Shown piece by piece: positions 41,973 through 53,483 of a DNA stretch of 64,000 bases (its first letter is position 1; every line of letters starts with the position of its first letter). The position numbers were made by a program, and so were the translations under genes. The DNA is from Candidatus Pantoea gossypiicola (lineage in GTDB: Bacteria > Pseudomonadota > Gammaproteobacteria > Enterobacterales > Enterobacteriaceae): assembly GCF_008632075.1 (NCBI RefSeq), contig NZ_VWVM01000011.1, forward strand, positions 1 through 64,000, given 5' to 3'. Under the pieces are notes generated by a model. That model did not search any database and was not told the DNA's origin. It saw nothing but the letters and a program-made list of their open reading frames with translations.

Positions 41973-41996
41973 CGGAGCCTGCCGGGCTCCGTTTTT
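41973..41996 (+). terminator. terminator after ispB
   Basis: CGGAGCC (41973-41979) and GGCTCCG (41985-41991) with a 5-nt loop are followed by TTTTT. Confidence 0.88.
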
Positions 41997-42088
41997 ACGC
42001 TCCTGCTCTCACTTCTTTTTGTTCCCTCTTAGCTATTGCACTCCTGCTGCGTGCCACTACACAGACCAGGCGCTGGATCCAAATATTA

Positions 42089-42136
42089 CTGGAAATTAAC
42101 AGGAAATATTTGCTATAAAATTCCAGCTATTTCCAG
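42089..42136 (+). promoter_or_regulatory. nested operator-like repeats around a -10 element, upstream of sfsB
   Basis: Four related octamers flank a TATAAA box (42114-42119): CTGGAAAT at 42089-42096, CAGGAAAT at 42100-42107, AATTCCAG at 42119-42126 and ATTTCCAG at 42129-42136. The outer pair is a perfect inverted repeat; all four share a GGAAAT/ATTTCC-type core. The arrangement is roughly symmetric about position 42113 and lies about 70 bp before sfsB. A likely operator, perhaps for the Ner-like protein SfsB itself; this is inference. Confidence 0.45.
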
Positions 42137-42202
42137 ATGGTGGTAAAAGGAAAGCCAGCGTCTCGCTGGACGATGCAATGACAAGGAAAAGGAGAACAGG
42201 TT

Positions 42203-42487
42203 ATGCAAGAAAGAAAGGAAGACTGGCACCCGGCTGACATTATCGCGGCACTGCATAAGCGTGGTATGACCCTGGCGGCGCTGTCACGCGCAGCAGGACT
42301 GAGTTCATCAACGCTGGCTAATGCACTGACGCGTCCATGGCCCAAAGGCGAATGGCTGATTGCCGACGCGATCCAGGTTCATCCTAGTGAGATCTGGCCC
42401 AGCCGCTATTACGATCCCGATACAAACTGTCTGCTGGATCGCAGAAAACGTATCCGGACGCCTGCCGATCAGACGAATAACGCCTGA
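42203..42487 (+). CDS. sfsB: Ner/Nlp-type DNA-binding regulator SfsB
   Basis: Small helix-turn-helix protein related to phage Mu Ner. 94 residues: MTLAALSRAAGLSSSTLANAL is the helix-turn-helix (residues about 21-42, split here), followed by WPKGEWLIADAI and HPSEIWPSRY. In E. coli it activates maltose-metabolism genes and lies between ispB and murA, as here. AAGGAG precedes the ATG. Confidence 0.93.
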   Translation: MQERKEDWHPADIIAALHKRGMTLAALSRAAGLSSSTLANALTRPWPKGEWLIADAIQVHPSEIWPSRYYDPDTNCLLDRRKRIRTPADQTNNA

Positions 42488-42509
42488 GATTCCAGGCGAT
42501 CCTCAGACG

Positions 42510-42537
42510 AAAAAAAACCAGCCCCCGCGGGGGCTGG
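42510..42537 (-). terminator. terminator after murA
   Basis: CCAGCCCCCG (42518-42527) and CGGGGGCTGG (42528-42537) form a perfect 10-bp inverted repeat, followed by eight U residues on the minus strand. Sits between convergent sfsB and murA. Confidence 0.9.
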
Positions 42538-42559
42538 CTATTTCAGCGCCTCTGCAGAA

Positions 42560-43834
<1,275 letters not shown>

Positions 43835-43886
43835 TTAACTAGCTAAAAATTGGACTCGCCCACGGCGAGTTCACCACGCTGTGGGA

Positions 43887-44144
43887 TCAGAAACCGTTGA
43901 GTTTACGGTCACGCGCCCATTCAGCGGGAGTATAGGTTTTGATAGAGACAGCATGCATGCGGTTATCCGCAATGAATTCCATCAGCGGCGCGTAGACAGC
44001 CTGCTGTTTTTTCACGCGGCTCAGTTCGCCAAACAGTTCGCCTACGGCGATCACCTGAAAATGGCTGCCATCGTTGCTCATCACATGAACTTCGTCTAAA
44101 GGCAATGCGGCCATCAGCACGGCCTGAATTTCACTGTTTTCCAT
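43887..44144 (-). CDS. ibaG: BolA-family protein IbaG
   Basis: BolA/IbaG proteins pair with monothiol glutaredoxins in iron-sulfur handling and acid response. 85 residues: [20 protein letters not shown] and the class-II fold signature [18 protein letters not shown] at 44144 matches the family; a GTG five codons upstream is possible. It lies between mlaB and murA, as in E. coli. Confidence 0.94.
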   Translation of the reverse strand: MENSEIQAVLMAALPLDEVHVMSNDGSHFQVIAVGELFGELSRVKKQQAVYAPLMEFIADNRMHAVSIKTYTPAEWARDRKLNGF

Positions 44145-44213
44145 TGGGCTTAACTTCACTTAATAATAATAAGGCTGACATAGTAGAGGAAAGCGGCTGA
44201 CTCTTAAATACGC

Positions 44214-44240
44214 AAAAGCCCCTGTTGAAAACAGGGGCTT
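44214..44240 (-). terminator. terminator after the mla operon
   Basis: AAGCCCCTGT (44216-44225) and ACAGGGGCTT (44231-44240) form a 10-bp stem with a 5-nt loop; UUUU follows on the minus strand. It separates mlaB from ibaG. Confidence 0.85.
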
Positions 44241-44257
44241 AGCATAACAACCGGAAA

Positions 44258-44563
44258 TCAGGCGCTTTTATCCGCAGAAACAATAATCTGTTGCAGATTG
44301 TAAAGCGTAATCAGTGAGTGCAGTTTGTCGCTGATACCCGTAAAGCGTGGCGTAATCCCCTGTGCCCGGGCGATTTCCCGCAGGTGCACCAGCAGGGCAA
44401 GTCCGGAAGAGTCCACACGCTCCAGCGCCGCGACATCGATGGTATCGACATCTTTGATCAGCGTCTCACGTTGCTGCCACAGGCTCATTAACGTGTCGCG
44501 ATCCAGTTCGCCTTTCAATAATAGCGTGCTGGCTTCCCGCTCCCAGCGTAACGATTCGTGCAT
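44258..44563 (-). CDS. mlaB: phospholipid transport STAS-domain protein MlaB
   Basis: Cytoplasmic STAS-domain subunit of the MlaFEDB complex that keeps outer-membrane lipid asymmetry. 101 residues; the STAS signature is IDVAALERVDSSGLALLVHL. The least conserved mla gene relative to E. coli (97 residues). It shares one base with the mlaC stop codon. Confidence 0.92.
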   Translation of the reverse strand: MHESLRWEREASTLLLKGELDRDTLMSLWQQRETLIKDVDTIDVAALERVDSSGLALLVHLREIARAQGITPRFTGISDKLHSLITLYNLQQIIVSADKSA

Positions 44564-45198
44564 TATTTTTGTTTATCCAGCGTGATGGGCTGTGCCGCAG
44601 AGGATTTCAGTTGCGCTGTCAGACCATCGATACCTTTAGTACGCAACAGATCGCTCCACTCATTTTGTTTAGTGGTGATCATGCTGACGCCTTCAGCGAT
44701 CATGTCATAAGCCTGCCAGTTACCGGTCTGGCTGTTTTTACGCCACTGGAAGTCGAGGCGAACCGGCGGGCGACCATTAGGATCGATAATGGAGACCCGA
44801 ATGGCGACAATCTGAGCATCGCCCAATGGCTGCTCAGGCTGAATCTGGTAGCTCTGACCGTTATAGAGTGCCAGTGCCTGACCATAAGCCTGGGCCAGAT
44901 AGTCACCAAAGGCGCTGAAGTAGGCTTCACGCTGCGCCGGAGTCGAATCACGATAGTAGCGGCCCAGCACTAACGCGCCCGCATATTTGATCTGTACATA
45001 GGGCAGCAGCTCCTGACGCACAATCTGACGCAGGTAGTTTGGATCCTGCTTGATTTTAGGCTGCTCATTTTTAAGACGGGTAAAGGTCTTTTCCGCCGCT
45101 TCGTTCATCAGCTTGTAGGGATTGCTTTGATCGGCCGCTGTCGCCGTCAGCGGTACGGCCACCACCAGCATGGCAATCATCAGTAAACGTTTAAACAT
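44563..45198 (-). CDS. mlaC: periplasmic phospholipid-binding protein MlaC
   Basis: Shuttles phospholipid between the outer-membrane MlaA-porin complex and MlaFEDB. 211 residues: signal peptide [21 protein letters not shown] cleaved before ADQS; Tol_Tol_Ttg2 domain including [18 protein letters not shown] and [18 protein letters not shown]. Confidence 0.95.
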   Translation of the reverse strand: MFKRLLMIAMLVVAVPLTATAADQSNPYKLMNEAAEKTFTRLKNEQPKIKQDPNYLRQIVRQELLPYVQIKYAGALVLGRYYRDSTPAQREAYFSAFGDYLAQAYGQALALYNGQSYQIQPEQPLGDAQIVAIRVSIIDPNGRPPVRLDFQWRKNSQTGNWQAYDMIAEGVSMITTKQNEWSDLLRTKGIDGLTAQLKSSAAQPITLDKQK

Positions 45199-45213
45199 GG
45201 TATACCCTCTTCT

Positions 45214-45759
45214 TTAAGGTTGAGCCGGTGCCGCAGGCGCAGCACTGTCGCCTTCCTGCGCATCCTTGTTGTCACTGTTTTGTTTGTTATCGCCGCTCTT
45301 ATAAAGGAACTGGCCAATCAGGTCTTCGAGCACCATGGCTGACTTGGTATCGCGTAGCGTATCGCCATCTTTCAGCATCGCCGAACCGAGTTCAGGATCG
45401 TCAAAGCCTAAGTTGAGCGCCAGGAACTGCTCACCCAGCAGTCCCTGCGTGCGAATCGCCAGCGAGCTGGTGTCTGAAATTTTATTCGCATACTGATCGC
45501 TGATCTCCATCGTGACACGTGGCAGCAGCGTTTTCGGTTCAAGCTCAATGTCCGTTACCCGGCCAATCACCACACCGCCGATTTTGACTGGCGAACTGGC
45601 TTTCAGACCACCGATATTGTCAAACGTGGCGTAGAGTTTCCACGTTGGCTCTGTGCCCATCGACTTTAAATCGGCGACGCGCAGACAGAGAAACAAGGCG
45701 GCGATCAGCGCCATAATCATAAAAATGCCAACCCAGATTTCGCTTTTTTTGCTTTGCAT
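45214..45759 (-). CDS. mlaD: MCE-domain protein MlaD
   Basis: Inner-membrane-anchored substrate-binding subunit forming a hexameric ring. 181 residues: one N-terminal transmembrane helix (IWVGIFMIMALIAALFLCL), an MCE domain (YATFDNIGGLKASSPVKIGG) and a polar Asp/Ala-rich tail. ATG at 45759 chosen for MQSKKSEIWVG. Confidence 0.95.
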   Translation of the reverse strand: MQSKKSEIWVGIFMIMALIAALFLCLRVADLKSMGTEPTWKLYATFDNIGGLKASSPVKIGGVVIGRVTDIELEPKTLLPRVTMEISDQYANKISDTSSLAIRTQGLLGEQFLALNLGFDDPELGSAMLKDGDTLRDTKSAMVLEDLIGQFLYKSGDNKQNSDNKDAQEGDSAAPAAPAQP

Positions 45760-45763
45760 TGCA

Positions 45764-46546
45764 TCAATTCCCAAACATCAGTGCTGTCAGCACAAAATCC
45801 AACCCGAGCACCGCCAGTGAAGCATGTACTACGGTACGCGTTGTCGCGCGACTGATCCCTTCGGAAGTGGGAATCGCGTCATAGCCATTAAAAAGAGCAA
45901 TCCAGGTCACCGTCACGGCAAAGACGGCGCTTTTAATGATGCAGTTAACAACGTCGGTGCGGAAATCGACCGCGTTCTGCATGGCTGACCAGAAGAAACC
46001 AGGATCGATTCCCTTCCAGCTCACGCCAACCAGTGCACCGCCAGCGATGCCAACGGCAGTAAAGATCAGTGCGAGTAGCGGCATGCTAATAAAACCGGCC
46101 CAGAAGCGCGGCGAAACGACGCGACGCAACGGATCCACCGCCATCATCTCCATGCTGGAGAGCTGTTCAGTGGCTTTCATCAGACCGATTTCAGCCGTGA
46201 GAGCCGAGCCTGCCCGTCCGGCAAACAGCAGCGCGGTCACGACCGGACCCAGCTCACGCAGCAACGACAGTGCCACCAGCATACCCAGACTGGTTTCAGC
46301 ACCGTAAGTGGTCAGTACCAGATAACCCTGAAGTCCGAGTACCATCCCGATAAACAGGCCAGACACCACAATAATCAGTAACGACAACACGCCAACACTA
46401 TAGAGCTGTTTAATCAGTAGCGGCGAATGTCTGCGAAACGCGGGTTTTCCTACCAGCGCGTGAAACAGCATTAATCCTGCGCGTCCAAAACTGGCGCACG
46501 TTTCAATTCCCTGACGACCGAATGACGCCAGCGCCTTCAAGACCAT
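45764..46546 (-). CDS. mlaE: phospholipid ABC transporter permease MlaE
   Basis: Integral permease of MlaFEDB. 260 residues, about five to six membrane helices; conserved segments are [21 protein letters not shown] (split) and [18 protein letters not shown]. It starts 4 bp after mlaF. Confidence 0.96.
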   Translation of the reverse strand: MVLKALASFGRQGIETCASFGRAGLMLFHALVGKPAFRRHSPLLIKQLYSVGVLSLLIIVVSGLFIGMVLGLQGYLVLTTYGAETSLGMLVALSLLRELGPVVTALLFAGRAGSALTAEIGLMKATEQLSSMEMMAVDPLRRVVSPRFWAGFISMPLLALIFTAVGIAGGALVGVSWKGIDPGFFWSAMQNAVDFRTDVVNCIIKSAVFAVTVTWIALFNGYDAIPTSEGISRATTRTVVHASLAVLGLDFVLTALMFGN

Positions 46547-46550
46547 CTGT

Positions 46551-47366
46551 TTAGTTACTCCCTGAGCCGGTTAAATCAGCGAGATAGTCGCCGGCAGGAA
46601 AACGGAAGGGAACCGGACCATCCGCATCGCCATCAATGAACTGGCGGACACGCGGGTCATTATTCTCTCGCAGTTCCGGCGTGGTGCCGTGTGCGATAAT
46701 TTTTTGTCCGGCCACGATGTAGGCATAGTCCGCGATACTCAGTACTTCCGGTACGTCGTGCGAGACCACAATACAGGTCAGGCCCAGAGCATGGTTAAGT
46801 TCGTCGATCAATTTTACCAGTACGCCCATAGTAATGGGATCCTGACCGACAAAAGGTTCGTCGAACATGATCAGCTCCGGTTCAAGCGCAATCGCGCGCG
46901 CCAGCGCCACACGACGCGCCATTCCGCCCGACAGCTCAGCCGGTTTAAGTTGAGCTGCACCACGCAGCCCCACGGCTTCCAGCTTCATTAATACCGTGCT
47001 GTGCAGAATAGGTGCGGGAAGGCGGGTATGTTCGCGCAGCGGCCAGGCGACATTTTCATAAACCGTTAAGTCAGTAAATAGCGCGCCAGACTGGAATAGC
47101 ATGCTCATCTTTTTGCGCGCTTCATACAATTTAGCGCGAGACAATGACGGAATGTTTTCGCCACGGAAAAAGATTTCCCCGCTGGTTGGCTGAAGTTGAC
47201 CCCCAATCAAGCGTAGCAGAGTGGTTTTCCCTATTCCTGACGGTCCCATTATCGCCGTCACTTTGCCTTTCGGCACAGTCAGCGAAATGTCGTCGAAGAT
47301 GGTGCGATCTCCGCGCGAAAAACTCACGCCACGAACCTCAACCAGATTCGTTTGCTGCTGGATCAT
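46551..47366 (-). CDS. mlaF: phospholipid ABC transporter ATP-binding protein MlaF
   Basis: ATPase of the Mla system. 271 residues: Walker [10 protein letters not shown], signature LSGGMARR, Walker [14 protein letters not shown], switch His in VVSHDVPEV. First gene of mlaFEDCB; AGAGG precedes the ATG. Divergent from yrbG. Confidence 0.97.
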   Translation of the reverse strand: MIQQQTNLVEVRGVSFSRGDRTIFDDISLTVPKGKVTAIMGPSGIGKTTLLRLIGGQLQPTSGEIFFRGENIPSLSRAKLYEARKKMSMLFQSGALFTDLTVYENVAWPLREHTRLPAPILHSTVLMKLEAVGLRGAAQLKPAELSGGMARRVALARAIALEPELIMFDEPFVGQDPITMGVLVKLIDELNHALGLTCIVVSHDVPEVLSIADYAYIVAGQKIIAHGTTPELRENNDPRVRQFIDGDADGPVPFRFPAGDYLADLTGSGSN

Positions 47367-47593
47367 TATTACCTCTTGTAAGGATCGGGCGTAAACATGG
47401 GGTACGATGGTAGCGTGTTCGGTCCTGATTCACGATAGCTTTACAGAAACTTACCGCTAAGATTTGGCGAAAATGGTCATTAAATTTACTTTTGCCGTTC
47501 AGACGGTCAAAATCAGCGGCTGTCTCGCCAAACAGAACCTTAAACCGGTCGGGAAAGGTATTGCCGGCCCGGGTTTTTACGCAAGGATTTTTC

Positions 47594-48574
47594 ATGTTCG
47601 TAGCTTCTGCACTGCTGATTATCGGTTTGCTTTTACTGGCATATGGTGCCGATCGTCTGGTGTTTAGCGCCTCTATATTGTGTCGATCGTTTGGCATCCC
47701 GCCACTGATCATTGGTATGACCGTGGTCAGCATAGGCACCTCGCTGCCAGAAATGATCCTCTCCTTTTCTGCGGCCCAGCATGGTCAGATGGATCTGGCT
47801 GTTGGTACCGCGATCGGCTCGAATATTACCAACATTTTACTCATTCTGGGTGCCGCTGCGCTAATGCATCCACTCAGCGTCCATTCTAATCTGATACGTC
47901 GTGAACTGCCGTTGATGTTGCTGGTTACCCTGCTCAGCGGATTCATGCTGTTTGACAATCAGCTTAGTCGACTGGATGGAATTGGCCTGATCGCCATCGC
48001 CGCTATTTATCTGATGGTGGTGATTCGCATTGCGCGTAAAGCAGAACGGGACAACAACGACACCCTGACGCGCGAGCAACTGGCCGAGCTGCCCCGCGAA
48101 GAGAGCGGAAACACGGTGGCCTTTCTCTGGCTGGCCGTCGCGCTGATTATCCTGCCGATGTCGACCCGGATGGTGATCGACAATGCCACCGCCTTTGCCG
48201 ACTATTTTGGCGTCAGCGAACTGGTGATGGGCCTGACGCTTATCGCCGTGGGTACCAGTCTGCCTGAGCTGGCGACGGTGATTGCCGGGGCACTGAAAGG
48301 TGAAGATGATATCGCGATAGGCAACCTGATCGGTGCCAACATTTATAATATTGCTATTGTGCTGGGCCTGCCGGCGCTGATTCACCCCGGCAGTATCGAC
48401 TATCACGCCTTTGCCCGTGATTACTGGGTGATGCTGGGCGTCAGCGTGCTGTTTGCCCTGCTCTGCCTGCTGCGTCGCCGACGCGTTGGCCGCATCAATG
48501 GCCTGATTTTACTCTGTGGTTTCTTCGTCTGGGTGACGCTGCTGTGGATGCAGCCGACATTCATGGACGGCTAA
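47594..48574 (+). CDS. yrbG: calcium/sodium:proton antiporter family protein YrbG
   Basis: Inner-membrane cation exchanger of the CaCA family. 326 residues with two inverted halves, each with a conserved alpha-repeat: GMTVVSIGTSLPEMILS and GLTLIAVGTSLPELATV, and GSNITNILLILG / GANIYNIAIVLG. ATG at 47594 with AAGGA upstream; the upstream open frame is not conserved. Transport substrate inferred from family only. Confidence 0.93.
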   Translation: MFVASALLIIGLLLLAYGADRLVFSASILCRSFGIPPLIIGMTVVSIGTSLPEMILSFSAAQHGQMDLAVGTAIGSNITNILLILGAAALMHPLSVHSNLIRRELPLMLLVTLLSGFMLFDNQLSRLDGIGLIAIAAIYLMVVIRIARKAERDNNDTLTREQLAELPREESGNTVAFLWLAVALIILPMSTRMVIDNATAFADYFGVSELVMGLTLIAVGTSLPELATVIAGALKGEDDIAIGNLIGANIYNIAIVLGLPALIHPGSIDYHAFARDYWVMLGVSVLFALLCLLRRRRVGRINGLILLCGFFVWVTLLWMQPTFMDG

Positions 48575-48590
48575 CAAGGACAGACTCACT

Positions 48591-49574
48591 ATGTCATATC
48601 AGCAACCAACAGCATTTAATTTTCAGCAGGCGGGAAAAAACGTCCTGCGCATCGAGCGTGAGGGACTGGAACAGCTCGATCAATATATTAATGACGATTT
48701 CGCCCGTGCCTGCGCCCTGATCTACGCCTGTCAGGGTAAAGTGGTGGTAATGGGGATGGGTAAGTCCGGCCATATCGGCAAAAAAATGGCGGCGACCTTT
48801 GCCAGTACAGGCACGCCCGCCTTTTTTGTTCATCCGGCCGAAGCCAGCCATGGCGACCTGGGCATGGTGAGCAAAAATGATGTCGTGATCGCCATCTCCA
48901 ACAGCGGTGAGTCGAACGAAATCCTCGCGCTGATTCCGGTGTTAAAACGTCAGCACATTACGCTGATCTGCATAACCGGACGGCCTGACAGCGCCATGGG
49001 CCGGGTTGCCGATGTGCATCTGTGTGTCCATGTTCCACAGGAGGCCTGTCCGTTAGGCCTTGCGCCAACCACCAGCACCACAGCCACACTGGTGATGGGC
49101 GACGCGCTGGCAGTTTCGTTACTTGAAGCGCGTGGATTCACGGCGGAAGATTTTGCCCTCTCCCATCCTGGCGGTGCGCTGGGCCGCAAACTGCTGCTGC
49201 ATGTAGCGGATATCATGCACAGCGGCGATGAGCTGCCGCACGTCAACCGTGACGCCTCACTACGCGATGCGCTGCTGGAGATTACCCGCAAAAATCTGGG
49301 ACTGACGGTCATCGTCGATGGTCTGATGAAAATTGAAGGTATCTTTACCGATGGTGACCTGCGCCGCATCTTTGATATGGGCATCGATTTTCAGCGCGCC
49401 ACCATCGGGGAAGTGATGACGCCAGGCGGCATCCGCGTCCGGCCAAATATGCTGGCGGTTGAAGCCCTGAACCTGATGCAGACCAAAAACATTACCTCGA
49501 TTCTGGTGGCCGATGACGACCATCTGCTCGGTGTGGTACATATGCATGACATGCTGCGCGCTGGCGTAGTCTGA
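48591..49574 (+). CDS. kdsD: D-arabinose 5-phosphate isomerase KdsD
   Basis: Makes arabinose-5-phosphate for Kdo synthesis. 327 residues: N-terminal SIS domain (GKVVVMGMGKSGHIGKKMAATFASTGTPAFF, key GKSGHI) with SNSGES, then two CBS domains (MHSGDELPHVNRD; MTPGGIRVRPN). Confidence 0.96.
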   Translation: MSYQQPTAFNFQQAGKNVLRIEREGLEQLDQYINDDFARACALIYACQGKVVVMGMGKSGHIGKKMAATFASTGTPAFFVHPAEASHGDLGMVSKNDVVIAISNSGESNEILALIPVLKRQHITLICITGRPDSAMGRVADVHLCVHVPQEACPLGLAPTTSTTATLVMGDALAVSLLEARGFTAEDFALSHPGGALGRKLLLHVADIMHSGDELPHVNRDASLRDALLEITRKNLGLTVIVDGLMKIEGIFTDGDLRRIFDMGIDFQRATIGEVMTPGGIRVRPNMLAVEALNLMQTKNITSILVADDDHLLGVVHMHDMLRAGVV

Positions 49575-49587
49575 ACAGGAAAAGAAA

Positions 49588-50154
49588 ATGCAACAGGCAA
49601 CTCCCACGATTGACACCTGCTATGGACCAGTCAGTGCTGACGTCATGGCGCGCGCCAGCAACATTCGTCTGCTGATCTGCGACGTCGATGGCGTCATGTC
49701 CGACGGGGTGATCTACATGGGGAACAATGGCGAAGAGCTGAAGGCCTTCAACGTGCGGGATGGTTACGGTGTACGCTGTTTACTGACCGCCGATGTGGAA
49801 GTGGCTATTATTACCGGCCGCAATGCCCGTCTGATGGAAGATCGCTGCAAAACGCTCGGCATCCGTCATCTTTATCAGGGACAATCGGATAAGCTTTTGG
49901 CCTATCGTGAACTTCTGGATAAACTGTCTCTCTCTGATGATCAGGTCGCCTACATCGGTGACGACCTGATCGACTGGCCGGTTATGGCGAAAGTGGGATT
50001 AAGCGTGGCGGTGGCGGATGCACATCCGATCCTGTTGCCGCGTGCGCAGTATGTCACGCGGATTGCGGGTGGACGCGGCGCGGTACGCGAAGTATGTGAC
50101 CTGATCTTAATGGCGCAGAACAAATTTGAGGATGCCAAAGGGCAATCAGTATGA
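49588..50154 (+). CDS. kdsC: Kdo-8-phosphate phosphatase KdsC
   Basis: HAD-family phosphatase releasing Kdo from Kdo-8-P. 188 residues: nucleophile motif ICDVDGVMSDG, motif II ITGR, and IGDDLIDWPVM as motif IV. The ATG follows kdsD by 13 bp; the TGA overlaps lptC by 4 bp. Confidence 0.97.
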   Translation: MQQATPTIDTCYGPVSADVMARASNIRLLICDVDGVMSDGVIYMGNNGEELKAFNVRDGYGVRCLLTADVEVAIITGRNARLMEDRCKTLGIRHLYQGQSDKLLAYRELLDKLSLSDDQVAYIGDDLIDWPVMAKVGLSVAVADAHPILLPRAQYVTRIAGGRGAVREVCDLILMAQNKFEDAKGQSV

Positions 50155-50723
50155 GTAAAAGCAGGCGTTGGATAACGCTGATTCTGACCTTGATTGCACT
50201 GGTTTTGATCGGCTGGAATCTTACCAACCAGGATGGCGATGGCACGCCAGTCGGGACGGATAGTCAGTCGCCGACCTATACCAGTGATGATTCTCACACT
50301 GTGGTTTATAACCCGCAGGGCGCGCTGTCATATAAACTGGTCTCTGACAAAGTGACCTATTTCTCGGATGACGAGCTGAGCTGGTTCGACAATCCGGTAA
50401 TGACCACCTTTGATGAGAACAAAATTCCCACCTGGACGTTACGCGCGGATAAAGCAAAGCTCACCAAAGATCGTATGCTTTACCTGTATGGCCATGTTGA
50501 GCTGAATACGCTGACGCAGGATTCCCAGCTTGAGCGGATCAAAACTGATAACGCACAGATTAACCTTGTTACTCAGGACGTTACCTCTGATGACCAGGTG
50601 ACATTGTATGGCCGCAGCTTTAACTCCACCGGCATGAAAATGCGCGGCAATTTACGGACAAAAAACGCCGAGTTAATCGAGAAGGTCAAAACCTCTTATG
50701 AAATTCAAAATGAACAAAAATAG
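50151..50723 (+). CDS. lptC: LPS export protein LptC
   Basis: Bitopic inner-membrane protein passing LPS from LptB2FG to LptA. 190 residues: one N-terminal helix (WITLILTLIALVLIGWNL) then a periplasmic beta-jellyroll (NPQGALSYKLVSDKVTYF; DNPVMTTFDENKIPTW). Overlaps lptA by 26 bp, as in E. coli. Confidence 0.96.
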   Translation: MSKSRRWITLILTLIALVLIGWNLTNQDGDGTPVGTDSQSPTYTSDDSHTVVYNPQGALSYKLVSDKVTYFSDDELSWFDNPVMTTFDENKIPTWTLRADKAKLTKDRMLYLYGHVELNTLTQDSQLERIKTDNAQINLVTQDVTSDDQVTLYGRSFNSTGMKMRGNLRTKNAELIEKVKTSYEIQNEQK

Positions 50724-51249
50724 CCTGAAGATTTTACTGGCCAGTATGTTACTGGCAACCAGCGTACCGGCGCTGGCCCTGACCGGTGACTCGGACAAGC
50801 CCGTCAATATTGACTCGCAGAATCAGGCGCTGGATTTGCAAGGCAATGTCGCGACCTTTACCGGCAATGTCATCGTGACGCAGGGCTCTATCAAAATCAC
50901 GGCGGATAAAGTCGTGGTGACCCGTCCGGGCGGCGACAGCAAGAAAACCATCGTTGACGCCTACGGTAATCCTGCCACTTTCTATCAGATGCAGGACAGC
51001 GGTAAGCCGGTTCAGGGCCATGCCTCAAAACTGCACTACGAACTGGCTAACGATTTCGTTGAACTGACCGGCAATGCGTTCATTGAACAGCAGGACAGCA
51101 ACATCAAAGGCGATCGTATTACCTACCTGGTAAAAGAGCAGAAAATGCAGGCTTACAGCCAGGGCCAGAACAAGCGCGTCACCACCGTTTTGGTGCCGTC
51201 GCAACTTCAGGATAAAGGTTCGTCCAACAGCGGAAAGAAGAGTAACTGA
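50698..51249 (+). CDS. lptA: periplasmic LPS bridge protein LptA
   Basis: Polymerising bridge protein of LPS transport. 183 residues: signal peptide ending ALA before LTGDSDKP; OstA domain including [21 protein letters not shown] and [15 protein letters not shown]. Start MKFKMNK lies inside the lptC 3' end, matching the family start; the downstream ATG at 50710 is less likely. Confidence 0.96.
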   Translation: MKFKMNKNSLKILLASMLLATSVPALALTGDSDKPVNIDSQNQALDLQGNVATFTGNVIVTQGSIKITADKVVVTRPGGDSKKTIVDAYGNPATFYQMQDSGKPVQGHASKLHYELANDFVELTGNAFIEQQDSNIKGDRITYLVKEQKMQAYSQGQNKRVTTVLVPSQLQDKGSSNSGKKSN

Positions 51250-51254
51250 TAGCT

Positions 51255-51980
51255 ATGGCCACATTAATCGCAGAAAACCTGGCGAAGGCATATAAAGGCC
51301 GTCGCGTGGTAGAAGATGTCAGTCTTCAGGTAAAGTCCGGCGAGATTGTCGGCCTGCTCGGCCCGAACGGTGCCGGTAAGACCACCACCTTTTACATGGT
51401 GGTCGGTATTGTCCCGCGTGACGCTGGCCGCATTGTCATTGATGATGAAGATATCAGCATCCTGCCGCTGCATGCGCGTGCGCGCCGTGGCATCGGCTAT
51501 CTGCCGCAGGAAGCATCGATTTTCCGTCGCCTCAGCGTTTACGATAACCTGATGGCAGTATTACAGATTCGTGATGACCTGACCGAAGAGCAACGCCAGG
51601 ATCGCGCCCGAGAGTTGATGGAAGAGTTTCACATCGAGCACCTGCGCGACAGCATGGGCCAGGCGCTGTCGGGTGGTGAACGACGTCGTGTTGAGATTGC
51701 CCGCGCACTGGCTGCCAATCCAAAGTTTATTCTGCTGGATGAGCCTTTTGCCGGTGTTGACCCTATCTCTGTTATCGACATCAAGAAGATCATTGAGCAT
51801 CTGCGTGACAGCGGCCTCGGCGTGCTGATCACCGACCATAACGTGCGCGAAACGTTAGCGGTCTGTGAGCGGGCCTATATCGTCAGCCAGGGCCACCTGA
51901 TTGCGCATGGCACACCCAATGAAATTCTTGCGGATGAGCAGGTTAAGCGGGTTTATTTGGGTGAAGAGTTCAGACTCTGA
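51255..51980 (+). CDS. lptB: LPS export ABC transporter ATP-binding protein LptB
   Basis: ATPase powering LPS extraction from the inner membrane. 241 residues: Walker [10 protein letters not shown], signature LSGGERRR, Walker [14 protein letters not shown], and the C-terminal segment [12 protein letters not shown]. Its membrane partners lptFG are encoded elsewhere. Confidence 0.98.
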   Translation: MATLIAENLAKAYKGRRVVEDVSLQVKSGEIVGLLGPNGAGKTTTFYMVVGIVPRDAGRIVIDDEDISILPLHARARRGIGYLPQEASIFRRLSVYDNLMAVLQIRDDLTEEQRQDRARELMEEFHIEHLRDSMGQALSGGERRRVEIARALAANPKFILLDEPFAGVDPISVIDIKKIIEHLRDSGLGVLITDHNVRETLAVCERAYIVSQGHLIAHGTPNEILADEQVKRVYLGEEFRL

Positions 51981-52028
51981 TAAGGTGTCGTTAATACCGA
52001 TGTTTACCTGGGAACTACCATCCTGTCT

Positions 52029-53462
52029 ATGAAGCAAGGTTTACAACTCAGGTTCAGCCAACAGCTGGCAATGACTCCACAATTGCAGCAGGCGATTCGC
52101 CTGCTGCAACTCTCCACGCTTGAACTCCAGCAGGAGTTACAGCTGGCGCTGGAAAGTAATCCACTGCTTGAGCAGACCGATCTGCATGACGAAATTGACT
52201 CCCGGGAATCGTCGGAAGCCGAAGCGCTGGATACTCGTGAAGCGCTTGAGCAGAAAGAGATGCCTGATGAGCTGCCGCTGGATGCCACCTGGGATGAAAT
52301 CTACACCGCTGGCACCCCTTCCGGCACCGGTACCGATTATCAGGATGATGAGTTGCCGGTCTATCAGGGCGAAACCACGCAGTCACTGCAGGATTACCTG
52401 ATGTGGCAGGTCGAATTGACGCCTTTCAGCGATACCGACCGCGCGATTGCAACCTCTATCGTCGATGCTATCGATGACACCGGATATCTCACCGTCTCGC
52501 TTGAGGAGATCCTCGACAGCATCGGCAACGATGAGCTTGAAGCGGATGAGGTTGAGGCGGTGCTGAAACGCATCCAGCGCTTTGACCCGATTGGTGTGGG
52601 CGCACGCGATTTGCGTGACTGTCTGCTGGTTCAGCTTTCCCAGTATGCACCAGAGACACCGATGCTGGCTGAAGCGCGCCTGATTGTCAGCGAACATCTC
52701 GATCTACTGGCCAATCACGACTTCCGCAGCCTGATGCGCGTCACGCGCCTCAAAGAAGAGGTGCTGAAAGAGGCGATGCTGCTGATCCAGTCGCTGGACC
52801 CGCGTCCGGGTCAGTCGATCAACACCGGCGAGCCGGAATATGTTATCCCCGACGTGCTGGTGCGTAAGGTTGGCAACCGCTGGACGGTTGAACTCAATGC
52901 CGACAGCGTGCCGCGTCTGAAGATTAACCAGCACTATGCGGCAATGGGTGGTGCAACGCGCAATGACAGCGACAGCCAGTTCATTCGCAGTAATCTGCAG
53001 GAAGCGCGCTGGCTGATTAAGAGTCTGGAAAGTCGTAATGATACGCTGCTGAAAGTCACGCGCTGTATCGTTGAGCAGCAGCAGGCGTTCTTCGAGCAGG
53101 GTGAAGAATTTATGCGTCCGATGGTGCTGGCCGATATCGCCCAGGCCGTTGAGATGCACGAATCAACCATTTCCCGTGTGACCACGCAGAAGTATCTTCA
53201 CAGCCCGCGTGGCATTTTTGAACTGAAGTACTTTTTCTCCAGTCACGTTAATACGGAAGGTGGCGGCGAAGCCTCCTCTACCGCGATCCGTGCTCTGGTG
53301 AAGAAATTAATTTCGGCGGAAAATCCAGCCAAACCCTTGAGCGACAGTAAACTGACCTCCATGTTATCCGATCAGGGGATCATGGTGGCACGGCGTACCG
53401 TCGCCAAATATCGTGAGTCTTTATCCATCCCGCCATCGAACCAGCGTAAACAGCTGGTTTGA
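52029..53462 (+). CDS. rpoN: RNA polymerase sigma-54 factor RpoN
   Basis: Alternative sigma factor for nitrogen and other regulons. 477 residues, equal to E. coli: Gln/Leu-rich activator-interacting region I ([20 protein letters not shown]), acidic region II (residues about 50-110), a core-binding region, a helix-turn-helix, and the RpoN box [10 protein letters not shown] near the C-terminus. Confidence 0.98.
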   Translation: MKQGLQLRFSQQLAMTPQLQQAIRLLQLSTLELQQELQLALESNPLLEQTDLHDEIDSRESSEAEALDTREALEQKEMPDELPLDATWDEIYTAGTPSGTGTDYQDDELPVYQGETTQSLQDYLMWQVELTPFSDTDRAIATSIVDAIDDTGYLTVSLEEILDSIGNDELEADEVEAVLKRIQRFDPIGVGARDLRDCLLVQLSQYAPETPMLAEARLIVSEHLDLLANHDFRSLMRVTRLKEEVLKEAMLLIQSLDPRPGQSINTGEPEYVIPDVLVRKVGNRWTVELNADSVPRLKINQHYAAMGGATRNDSDSQFIRSNLQEARWLIKSLESRNDTLLKVTRCIVEQQQAFFEQGEEFMRPMVLADIAQAVEMHESTISRVTTQKYLHSPRGIFELKYFFSSHVNTEGGGEASSTAIRALVKKLISAENPAKPLSDSKLTSMLSDQGIMVARRTVAKYRESLSIPPSNQRKQLV

Positions 53463-53483
53463 CAGAAATGAGAAGGAAGACCT

